Origin: JTS-RE9 sp964649195
GTDB lineage: Bacteria; Planctomycetota; Phycisphaerae; Phycisphaerales; Phycisphaeraceae
Assembly (NCBI GenBank): GCA_964649195.1
Contig: CAZYPK010000013.1
Coordinates: forward strand, 1-55,140
DNA length: 55,140 nt
Reading direction: 5' to 3'
This document shows, piece after piece, positions 48,434 to 55,140 of this stretch. How positions within the stretch are numbered: position 1 is the stretch's first letter; every line of letters starts with the position of its first letter. The notes under the pieces were generated by a model. The model was given only the letters and a program-made list of their open reading frames with translations, made no database searches and was not told where the DNA came from. A program made the translations under genes and the position numbers.

Positions 48434-51117
48434 GTGAAACGATGAGCGAAAAACAAACCGCCAGGGATCCCGAATCGCAGCGTCTGGCGCTCGATGCCGG
48501 GCGGGAAGCCAACTGGAAGCGGTGGGGGCCTTATCTTTCGGAACGTCAGTGGGGCACGGTGCGCGAGGACTACTCCACGGATGGGGATGTCTGGAATTAT
48601 TTTCCGCACGATCACGCCCGCAGCCGCGCCTTTCGCTGGGGTGAGGATGGTTTGCTGGGATGGACCGATCGCGAGTGCCGTCTATGTTTCGCGCTGGCGC
48701 TGTGGAACGGCAAGGACGCGATTCTCAAGGAACGGCTCTTCGGCCTGACCGGTCCCGAAGGCAACCACGGCGAGGACTGCAAGGAGTGTTACTACTACCT
48801 CGACGCCACGCCCACCTATTCCTACGCCAAGGCGCTTTACAAATATCCTCATGCCCGGTTCCCCTACGAAAGACTCGTCAAGGAAGGCGGCCCCTCGCGC
48901 GGCAAGATCGGCGAACTGGAACTGATCGACCTCGGGTTGTTTGAAGAGAGCCGCTACTTCGATGTGCTTGCCGAGTATGCCAAGGCGGATGACAACGACA
49001 TTCTCATCCGCATCACGGTGAGCAATCGCGGGCCTGATCCCGCGCCGCTGCATGTCATCCCGCAGCTCTGGTTCCGCAACACCTGGGCATGGGGCCGCAC
49101 CGGTGAAGGCTTCTGGCCCAAGCCTGTCATTCAGATGGGCCACGAGCGCGAGTTGATCGCCGATCACGACGCCCTGGGCCGCATGAGGCTGGCGTTCGAG
49201 GCGCAGGAGCAGTCGCCGCCGGCGGTGGTGATGTTCACGGAGAACAAGACCAACATCCGGAAACTCTACGGCACGCCCAACACCTCGCCCTTTGTCAAGG
49301 ATGCGTTCCACGAAGCGATCATCCACGGCAAGACCGGCGCGGTGAACCCGCAACAGATGGGCACCAAGGCGGGCATTCCCTATCAGTTCATCCTGCAGCC
49401 CGGCGAGAGCAAGGCGCTGCGGCTGCGGATGTATCACGACGCCGCCTCGCGGAAGGAACCGTTCGGCGAATCGTTCGATGCGGTGATCGCCCAACGCATC
49501 AGGGAGGCGGACGCCTACTACAACAGCGTGATCAAACGCAACCTCAGGGAGGATGCGGTTCAGGTGACGCGGCAGGCCTATGCCGGGCTGCTCTGGTCGA
49601 AGCAGTTTTATCATTACGTGGTGAAGGATTGGATCGAGGGCGATCCGACGATGCCTCCCCCGCCGCCTTCGCGGAAAAACGGCCGCAACAGCGACTGGCC
49701 CTGGCTGTTCAACCGCGATCTGATTTCGATGCCTGACAAGTGGGAATACCCGTGGTATGCCGCGTGGGATCTGGCGTTTCACATGGTGCCTTTCGCGGAG
49801 GTTGATCCGGTCTTTGCAAAGGAGCAGCTCATCCTGTTTCTGCGCGAGTGGTACATGCACCCCAACGGTCAGATACCCGCCTATGAGTTTGCGTTGGGTG
49901 ATGTGAATCCGCCGGTGCATGCGTGGGCCTGTTACCGCGTTTACAAGATGACGGCTCCGCGCGGCCGGCGCGACAAGGTTTTTCTCGCCCGTGTTTTTCA
50001 GAAGCTGCTTCTTAATTTCACCTGGTGGGTCAACCGCAAGGACCCCAACGGCCGCAACCTTTTCGCCGGCGGCTTCCTGGGGCTGGACAACATCGGTCCC
50101 TTCGATCGCTCGCGCCCGCTGCCTGGCGGCGGCCATCTTGAACAGGCCGACGGCACCGCGTGGATGGCCTTCTACTGCATCTCCATGCTCGCCATCGCCC
50201 TCGAACTGGCGCAGGATGATCCCGCTTATGAAGACGTCGCCTCCAAATTCTTCGAGCACTTCATCGCCATCACCGACGCCATGAACTCCCTGGGCGGCAC
50301 CGGACTCTGGGACGAGGAGGATGGCTTCTATTACGACCAGCTCATGTGCGACGGCCACGCCATCCCCCTGCGCGTCCGATCACTGGTCGGGCTGCTGCCG
50401 ATCTGTGCCGTCGATGTGATGGAGGAATATCTCCTCAAGCCGCTCAACGGTTTTCGCAAACGCACCGACTGGTTCCTGAAGAACAGGCCCGAACTGGCCA
50501 GGCGAATCACCATCATGGAACGCAGCGAGCATCAGCAGGAAACAAAGCTGCTGGTTGCCGTGCCCACGCAGGAACGCCTGGTTCGCGTCCTTCGCTACAT
50601 GCTCGATGAGCACGAATTCCTCTCGCCCTACGGCATCCGTTCCCTGTCAAAAATCCACGAAAAATCGCCCTTCATCTTCGAAACCGATGGCCAGCAGTAT
50701 CGCGTCGCCTACACCCCCGGCGAATCCGACACCTCCATGTTCGGCGGCAACTCCAACTGGCGCGGCCCGATCTGGTTCCCCCTCAACTACCTCATCATCG
50801 AAGCCCTCGAACGCTATCACTACTTCTACGGCGAAGACCTCAAGGTCGAATGCCCCACCGGCTCAGGCAACATGATGAACCTGCGCCAGGTCGCCACTGA
50901 AATCGCCCGCCGCCTCTCCCTGCTTTTCCTCCCCGATGAAACCGGCCACCGCCCCTGTCACGGCGCCGACCGGCGATACGCCGACGACCCGCACTGGAAA
51001 GACCTCGTCCTCTTCTACGAATACTTCCACGGCGACACCGGCCGCGGCTGCGGCGCCGGCCACCAGACCGGCTGGACCGCCCTGGCCGTCCGATGCATCG
51101 AAAAAATGGGACGATAG
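48430..51117 (+). CDS. GH63-type / MGH1-like glycosidase
   Basis: 895 aa, no signal peptide. N-terminal beta domain with WNYFPHDHARSRAFRWGEDGLLG and FALALWNGKDAILKERLFGL. A long (alpha/alpha)6 barrel follows, containing WEYPWYAAWDLAFHMVPFAE, QIPAYEFALGDVNPPVHAWA, GTGLWDEEDGFYYDQL and MFGGNSNWRGPIWFPLNYL. These match GH63-related enzymes of bacteria (glucosyl- or mannosyl-glycerate or oligosaccharide hydrolases). Exact substrate not determinable. The gene ends in a hairpin region at 51149. Confidence 0.85.
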   Translation: MSETMSEKQTARDPESQRLALDAGREANWKRWGPYLSERQWGTVREDYSTDGDVWNYFPHDHARSRAFRWGEDGLLGWTDRECRLCFALALWNGKDAILKERLFGLTGPEGNHGEDCKECYYYLDATPTYSYAKALYKYPHARFPYERLVKEGGPSRGKIGELELIDLGLFEESRYFDVLAEYAKADDNDILIRITVSNRGPDPAPLHVIPQLWFRNTWAWGRTGEGFWPKPVIQMGHERELIADHDALGRMRLAFEAQEQSPPAVVMFTENKTNIRKLYGTPNTSPFVKDAFHEAIIHGKTGAVNPQQMGTKAGIPYQFILQPGESKALRLRMYHDAASRKEPFGESFDAVIAQRIREADAYYNSVIKRNLREDAVQVTRQAYAGLLWSKQFYHYVVKDWIEGDPTMPPPPPSRKNGRNSDWPWLFNRDLISMPDKWEYPWYAAWDLAFHMVPFAEVDPVFAKEQLILFLREWYMHPNGQIPAYEFALGDVNPPVHAWACYRVYKMTAPRGRRDKVFLARVFQKLLLNFTWWVNRKDPNGRNLFAGGFLGLDNIGPFDRSRPLPGGGHLEQADGTAWMAFYCISMLAIALELAQDDPAYEDVASKFFEHFIAITDAMNSLGGTGLWDEEDGFYYDQLMCDGHAIPLRVRSLVGLLPICAVDVMEEYLLKPLNGFRKRTDWFLKNRPELARRITIMERSEHQQETKLLVAVPTQERLVRVLRYMLDEHEFLSPYGIRSLSKIHEKSPFIFETDGQQYRVAYTPGESDTSMFGGNSNWRGPIWFPLNYLIIEALERYHYFYGEDLKVECPTGSGNMMNLRQVATEIARRLSLLFLPDETGHRPCHGADRRYADDPHWKDLVLFYEYFHGDTGRGCGAGHQTGWTALAVRCIEKMGR

Positions 51118-51148
51118 CCTGATGGATTCCTGAATCACCTCACGCCCC

Positions 51149-51164
51149 AAGCCGCTTGCGGCTT
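51149..51164. terminator. Hairpin after the glycosidase gene
   Basis: AAGCCGC / GCGGCTT with a 2-nt loop, no T run. Possibly a weak terminator or a REP-like unit similar to GCCGC hairpins at 45784 and 16978. Confidence 0.4.
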
Positions 51165-51239
51165 CGCAATCCCCTGGGTTACGGTATATCGAGGGTTATT
51201 CAAAAGTCCCTGATGCTTCATCTTGTTGATGATTCATTT

Positions 51240-51315
51240 TTGTTCACGCGATGGTTTGTGATATGATTCCACGAATCGATCGTCACCCCCCCCCCGGTCG
51301 CTCAGGATGAGCGAC
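51240..51315 (+). promoter_or_regulatory. Promoter and C10-tract leader of the L,D-transpeptidase gene
   Basis: Candidate -35 TTGTTC (51240-51245) and -10 TATGAT (51262-51267), spacer 16. A run of ten C (51286-51295) follows, then a leader hairpin GTCGCTC-AGGAT-GAGCGAC (51297-51315) before the ribosome site. The promoter call is moderate; the tract and hairpin are directly visible. Confidence 0.5.
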
Positions 51316-51343
51316 TGTGACACCGCCCATGGAAGGACTGATC

Positions 51344-52612
51344 ATGGTGTTATCCAGCCAGATTGCCCGCCCCGATGTTCTGCGTCGTTTTGCCACGACC
51401 CGCAGGCGTCGTCATCCGCTTCGCAATGCGCTGCTCGTTGTCGCGGCGATCGGAACCGCCACATGGGTGATCTGGCCGGGAAGCGACGCCGCCGGGCAGG
51501 GGAGCGGCGTGCCGCCCGTGCCGCCCATGCTGCCTGCCACGCCTGCCGCGGAGTTGGAAGCGATGCACCGCCGCGCTCAGGCGGAAAATGCAAGGATCGA
51601 AGCGTTCCTGACGAAAGGGGCAGGGGCAGTAACAGGAGCAGTGGCAGCGGCACCGGCAGGCAGTGATGGGAAAACTGTTGAGACAACGAAGCCTGCTGCG
51701 GTCATTTCAAAACCTGACAACATCGAAAAACCTGCCGCTGCTACTGCTACTGCCACTGCTCCTGCTGCCACTGCTGCTGCCACTGCTCCTGCCACTGCTC
51801 CTGCTCCTGCCGCTGCCGCTGCTTCCGCCGCTGCTTCCGCTCCTGCCGGGACCTCGTTCCGTCAAGGCATGATTCAGGTCGCCGATGGCAGGCTCATCGA
51901 GGGCCGCAAAACGCTGTCGCGCGTGCTCGCCAGCGGCGATCCTTCCATCACCGCCTCCGATGCCCGCACCATCCGCGACACGCTGGCCAGCATCAACAAG
52001 AGCCTGGTCTTCTCCGATCGCATCGTCGAAGGCGACACCATCGCGCAGCAGCATGTCGTCGCCTCCGGCGAGCTGCTCTCGACCATCGCCCGCAAGCACA
52101 GGATCACCCATCAGTTCATCGAGCAGATCAACAGCGTCGATGCCCGCCGCATCCGCGTCGGGCAGAAGCTGAAGGTCATCACCGGCCCGTTCCATGCCGT
52201 CGTGGACAAGTCCGACTACCGCATGGACATCTTCGCCAAGGACCCCGACGGCGCCTCGATCTACATCACCAGCTTCACCGTCGGTATCGGCAAGGATGAT
52301 TCGACGCCCATCGGCGCCTTCATCTGCCGGTCGGGTGGCAAGCTCGAAAACCCCGCATGGACCCACCCGCGAACCGGTGAATACTTCGCCGCCAACGATC
52401 CGAAAAACCCCATCGGCGAATACTGGATCGCCCTCCAGGGCACCGACGACCACACCAAGGGCGTCCGCGGCTACGGCATCCACGGCACCATCGACCCCGA
52501 CTCCGTCGGCAAGCAGGCCTCCCTCGGCTGCATCCGAATGCTCGCCAGGGACATCGAACAGGTCTATAAACTGCTCGTCGATGGGCAGAGCACGGTGATG
52601 ATCCAGCCGTGA
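51344..52612 (+). CDS. LysM / L,D-transpeptidase (YkuD) protein
   Basis: 422 aa; ribosome site GGAAGGA. One membrane-anchoring segment (ALLVVAAIGTATWVIW, about residues 30-46). An Ala/Pro/Thr-rich linker (130-175) is encoded by CTGCTCCTGCCA-type repeats. A LysM-like motif follows (ASGELLSTIARKHRITHQFI). The C-terminal YkuD domain has the HGT...SLGCIRM catalytic motif (GYGIHGTIDPDSVGKQ). It would cross-link or attach proteins to peptidoglycan, relevant because many Planctomycetes were thought to lack a classical wall. Confidence 0.9.
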   Translation: MVLSSQIARPDVLRRFATTRRRRHPLRNALLVVAAIGTATWVIWPGSDAAGQGSGVPPVPPMLPATPAAELEAMHRRAQAENARIEAFLTKGAGAVTGAVAAAPAGSDGKTVETTKPAAVISKPDNIEKPAAATATATAPAATAAATAPATAPAPAAAAASAAASAPAGTSFRQGMIQVADGRLIEGRKTLSRVLASGDPSITASDARTIRDTLASINKSLVFSDRIVEGDTIAQQHVVASGELLSTIARKHRITHQFIEQINSVDARRIRVGQKLKVITGPFHAVVDKSDYRMDIFAKDPDGASIYITSFTVGIGKDDSTPIGAFICRSGGKLENPAWTHPRTGEYFAANDPKNPIGEYWIALQGTDDHTKGVRGYGIHGTIDPDSVGKQASLGCIRMLARDIEQVYKLLVDGQSTVMIQP

Positions 52613-52635
52613 AAGGCAAAGGCAGAAGGCAAAAG

Positions 52636-52732
52636 GCGAATACTTATTACTTAATGCTTAATACTTATTGGTTATTTCGAGCATCGACTCCGCCATTAAC
52701 CATTAAGTAATAAGTATTAAGTAATAAGTATT
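52636..52732. repeat. AT-rich TAATACTTA inverted-repeat element, copy 3
   Basis: Left arm GCGAATACTTATTACTTAA plus TGCTTAATACTTATTGG. The right arm is the complement (AAGTAATAAGTATTCGC). Outer AAAGGCAGAAGGCAAAAGG / CCTTTTGCCTTT arms extend it. Between the transpeptidase and cysH-like genes. Confidence 0.8.
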
Positions 52733-52808
52733 CGCCTTTCTGCCTTTACGCCTTTTGCCTTTCCGTCTTCCCCCTGACTTTCCCCGTTTCAGACGATATG
52801 CTTTCCTC

Positions 52809-53588
52809 ATGATCGCTCTGTCTGAAAACCGTTCCAGGATCGCTTCGTTGGACCTTGATGGTGTGCATGCCTCGCTTGTCGGTAGGCCGCCGGCGGAGAT
52901 CGTCCGCTGGGCCGCCGACCGGTTCGGTGACGGCCTCGTGATGACCTCCAGCTTCGGGGCCCAGGCGGCGGTGATGCTCCATCTGGTCACCCGTGTCGCG
53001 CCGCGCATCCCGGTCATCTTCATCGACACCGGCTACCACTTCCCCGAAACCTACGCCTTCTGCGACGAGCTGACCCGACGGCTCGAACTGAACCTGAAGG
53101 TGTACCAATCACCCATAAGCCCGGCCTGGATGGAGTCGCGCATCGGCAGGCTCTGGGAGATCGGCGCGACCGATGACGAGCGGGCCGCGAACCTCGTGAA
53201 ATACGACCAACTCCGCAAGGTCGAGCCGCAGCGCCGCGCCTTGCGCGAGCTGAGCGCCACCGCCTGCATGGCGGGCAACCGCAGACAGCAGACCGATCAC
53301 CGCGCCGCCCTGCGCCATGTCGAGATCGTCGATGCCCTGCCGCAGGTCTATCCCATCCTCACCTGGTCGCAGAAGGATGTGCATGGCTATCTGAAAGAAC
53401 ACGGCCTGCCTTATCATCCGCTCCACGACAAAGGCTACAAATCCATCGGCGACGCCCACTCCACCTTCCCCGTCGGCGAAGGACAGCACGAACGCGCCGG
53501 CCGATTCATGGGCCTCAAGCAGGAGTGCGGCCTGCACCTGCCCGCCACGGTCGAAGAAGAGAAGAGCCGCGAAGGTTCAGGGTTGTGA
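52809..53588 (+). CDS. cysH: Phosphoadenylyl-sulfate reductase (CysH-like)
   Basis: 259 aa. PP-loop ATPase-like fold: SSFGAQAAVMLHLVTRV and FIDTGYHFPETYAFCDEL. LELNLKVYQSP and the C-terminal catalytic ECGLH (KQECGLHLP) are diagnostic. It lacks the CC...CxxC cluster of APS reductases, so it should use PAPS and thioredoxin to make sulfite. Fits the CysQ-like nucleotidase at 44743. Confidence 0.92.
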   Translation: MIALSENRSRIASLDLDGVHASLVGRPPAEIVRWAADRFGDGLVMTSSFGAQAAVMLHLVTRVAPRIPVIFIDTGYHFPETYAFCDELTRRLELNLKVYQSPISPAWMESRIGRLWEIGATDDERAANLVKYDQLRKVEPQRRALRELSATACMAGNRRQQTDHRAALRHVEIVDALPQVYPILTWSQKDVHGYLKEHGLPYHPLHDKGYKSIGDAHSTFPVGEGQHERAGRFMGLKQECGLHLPATVEEEKSREGSGL

Positions 53589-53595
53589 TGCTCGA

Positions 53596-53760
53596 GCCGC
53601 GACTCAACGAGTCGCGGACGCAAGCAGCCTGAAGCGATGCGAGGCTGCGCGGTGGATGCACAACTTCGGTCCTGTGGCGCAAGGTTTTCGAGGCGGTTCA
53701 TCGCCGCGCGATATTTCCACCTTACAGTCCGTTCACGTCCGCGACTCGTTGAGTCGCGGC
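53596..53760. repeat. Paired REP-like hairpins, pair 3
   Basis: Left 53596-53619 (arms CCGCGACTC / GAGTCGCGG, loop AAC) and inverted partner 53737-53760. The inner two base pairs of the stem are changed on both sides relative to pairs 1 and 2. It fills the gap between cysH and the next gene. Confidence 0.85.
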
Positions 53761-53823
53761 TGTTAAGTCGCGGCTATATCGATCGCCGCGCTCCTGCTAA
53801 CATTCCGGCAAAGGAGCAGCGCC

Positions 53824-55047
53824 TTGGCCGGATCGCCGCGAATCTACATGGACAACGCCGCCACCAGTTTTCCCAAGCCGGTGACGGTACACGAGGCGAT
53901 GCTGCGCTTTGCGACGGAGCTGGGCGCCAGTCCCGGACGCGGCGCTTATGCCGAGGCGCGCGAGGCGGGGCGATGGATGGTGGAATGTCGGCAGCTTCTT
54001 TGCCGTCTCATCGGCGCCGATGAGGCGAAGCCGCAGCAGATCATTTTCACGCTCAACACCACCGACGCCCTCAACCTGGCCATCCGCGGCATCCTGCTGG
54101 CGCCTTCCACGACCGACAAAGGCCACATCATCACCACCCGGCTCGATCACAATTCCGTGCTGCGCCCTTACAACGCGCTGGCGGATCAGATCGGCGTGGA
54201 GCAGTCGCGCATCGCCTGCGATCCGATCACCGGCCTGGTCGATCCCGATGACATCCGCAAGGCCATTCGGTCCGACACACGCCTCATTGCCGTGGTGCAT
54301 GGCTCGAACGTCACCGGCACCCTGCAACCGATCCGCGCGATCGGCAGGATCGCCCGCGAGCACGACATTCCCTTCATCGTCGATGCGGCGCAGACCATCG
54401 GCCATGTGCCGCTGAATGTCGAAGACGATTTCATCGATCTGCTGGCCTTTCCCGGTCACAAGGGCCTGCTCGGACCGCTGGGCACCGGCGGGCTTTACAT
54501 CCGGCCGGGCATCGAGAACCGCATGACCACCGTGCGCGAAGGAGGCACCGGCTCGCTGAGCGAACACGACACGCAGCCGACGTTTCTCCCCGATCGCTTC
54601 GAGCCGGGCAGCCACAACGCCATCGGCATCATCGGCCTGTGCGAAGGGGTGCGCTGGATTCTTCAGCGCGGCATCGATCAGCTTTGGAAACACGAGCAGG
54701 ATCTGATCCGCACCTTCATCGGCGCCATCGATGAAGGCGAAATGCCCGGCCTCATCCTGCATGGTCCGCAGGGACTCAAGGATCGCTGCGGTGTGTTCAG
54801 CGTGCGCATTGAAGGCCAGCCCGACCTGGCGCAGCCGCAGGCCCTGAGCGACATGCTCGAAAAAGAATACGGCATCCTCACGCGCTCGGGCATTCACTGC
54901 GCCCCGCTGGCGCACCAGACCTTTGGCACGTATGCCGTCGGTGGCACGACACGCCTGAGCTTCGGGCCTTTTCTTACGGTGCAGGATGTGCGCTATGCCG
55001 TCGATGCTTTGGGCCACATCTGCCAGCGCGACGCGGTGCAGGTGTGA
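53824..55047 (+). CDS. Class V aminotransferase, cysteine desulfurase family
   Basis: 407 aa; TTG start preceded by AAAGGAG. YMDNAATSFPKPVTVHEAM, PLP Asp in FIVDAAQTIGHVPL, Schiff-base Lys in AFPGHKGLLGPLGTGGLYI, and catalytic-Cys loop RSGIHCAPLAHQTFG. These fit the cysteine desulfurase-related family, giving sulfane sulfur for Fe-S or thiolation. No IscU/SufE partner is visible. It follows cysH and may reflect sulfur metabolism clustering. Confidence 0.9.
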   Translation: MAGSPRIYMDNAATSFPKPVTVHEAMLRFATELGASPGRGAYAEAREAGRWMVECRQLLCRLIGADEAKPQQIIFTLNTTDALNLAIRGILLAPSTTDKGHIITTRLDHNSVLRPYNALADQIGVEQSRIACDPITGLVDPDDIRKAIRSDTRLIAVVHGSNVTGTLQPIRAIGRIAREHDIPFIVDAAQTIGHVPLNVEDDFIDLLAFPGHKGLLGPLGTGGLYIRPGIENRMTTVREGGTGSLSEHDTQPTFLPDRFEPGSHNAIGIIGLCEGVRWILQRGIDQLWKHEQDLIRTFIGAIDEGEMPGLILHGPQGLKDRCGVFSVRIEGQPDLAQPQALSDMLEKEYGILTRSGIHCAPLAHQTFGTYAVGGTTRLSFGPFLTVQDVRYAVDALGHICQRDAVQV

Positions 55048-55140
55048 GGGGGAGCCGGAGGAGCCGGGGGAGCCGAAGGAGCCAGAGGAGCCAGAGGAGC
55101 CAGAGGAGCCAGAGGAGCCAGAGGAGCCAGAGGAGCCAGA
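55048..55140. repeat. GGAGCC-type tandem repeat, continuing past the window
   Basis: A degenerate GGAGCCGGG tract leads into seven perfect GGAGCCAGA units (55078-55140), cut by the window end. The same kind of tract precedes GGGTGGCTGGGGC elements at 14503 and 16780. Confidence 0.85.

Overview
The window looks like a GC-rich Planctomycetota chromosome, most likely of the Phycisphaerae type (inference). The evidence is a PVC-type membrane-bound dehydrogenase/cytochrome c fusion, two PEP-CTERM secreted proteins, a pseudopilin, several Gfo/Idh/MocA oxidoreductases (one with a Tat signal), Maf-type glycosylation genes and many GC-rich intergenic hairpin repeats. No rRNA or marker gene fixes the genus.

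Layout. 1-19900 is host DNA: a Maf/NTP-transferase pair (101-3688), small membrane proteins, a lipoprotein, recQ (7874-10084), the PVC cytochrome fusion (10436-13252), a 2-hydroxyacid dehydrogenase, then PEP-CTERM, pseudopilin and PEP-CTERM genes (14831-19477). 19925-19997 is tRNA-Thr(UGU). 19951-38455 is an 18.5 kb integrative element bounded by a perfect 50-bp direct repeat of the tRNA 3' half. 38456-55140 is host again: a relic of another integrase tail, clpP, two toxin-antitoxin pairs (mntA/hepT and DUF433/DUF5615), three Gfo/Idh/MocA genes, a CysQ-like phosphatase, dnaB, a PagL-like protein, a TerB-like protein with a GH63-like glycosidase, an L,D-transpeptidase, cysH and a cysteine desulfurase-like gene.

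The element is the most interesting region. Its left arm (19936-24744, minus strand) runs from a strong promoter through four accessory genes (one a DEDD exonuclease) and an AlpA-like regulator to a tyrosine integrase. Its middle carries a replication module: a small HTH protein, an O-like initiator whose gene contains a cluster of dyad iterons in different reading frames, and a helicase-loader-like protein. This arrangement recalls lambda O/ori/P. A nucleotidyltransferase-fold/XRE pair with its own palindromic promoter follows. The right arm (38315-29311, minus strand) has small genes, a 520-aa disordered protein and a 1923-aa polyvalent-like protein. I find no large terminase, portal, capsid or tail gene, so it is a satellite-like or defective element rather than a normal prophage. 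Across the attachment core, the integrase frame matches the frame entering the right arm. Excision should therefore fuse integrase in frame to a 70-codon extension and join the integrase operon to the right-arm operon.

The host intergenic DNA is rich in repeat families: paired REP-like hairpins with compensatory changes, a GGGTGGCTGGGGC-ended inverted repeat, an AT-rich TAATACTTA family and GGAGCC-type tandem repeats. Both PEP-CTERM genes carry a G9 tract in the signal-peptide region, a possible phase-variation signature.
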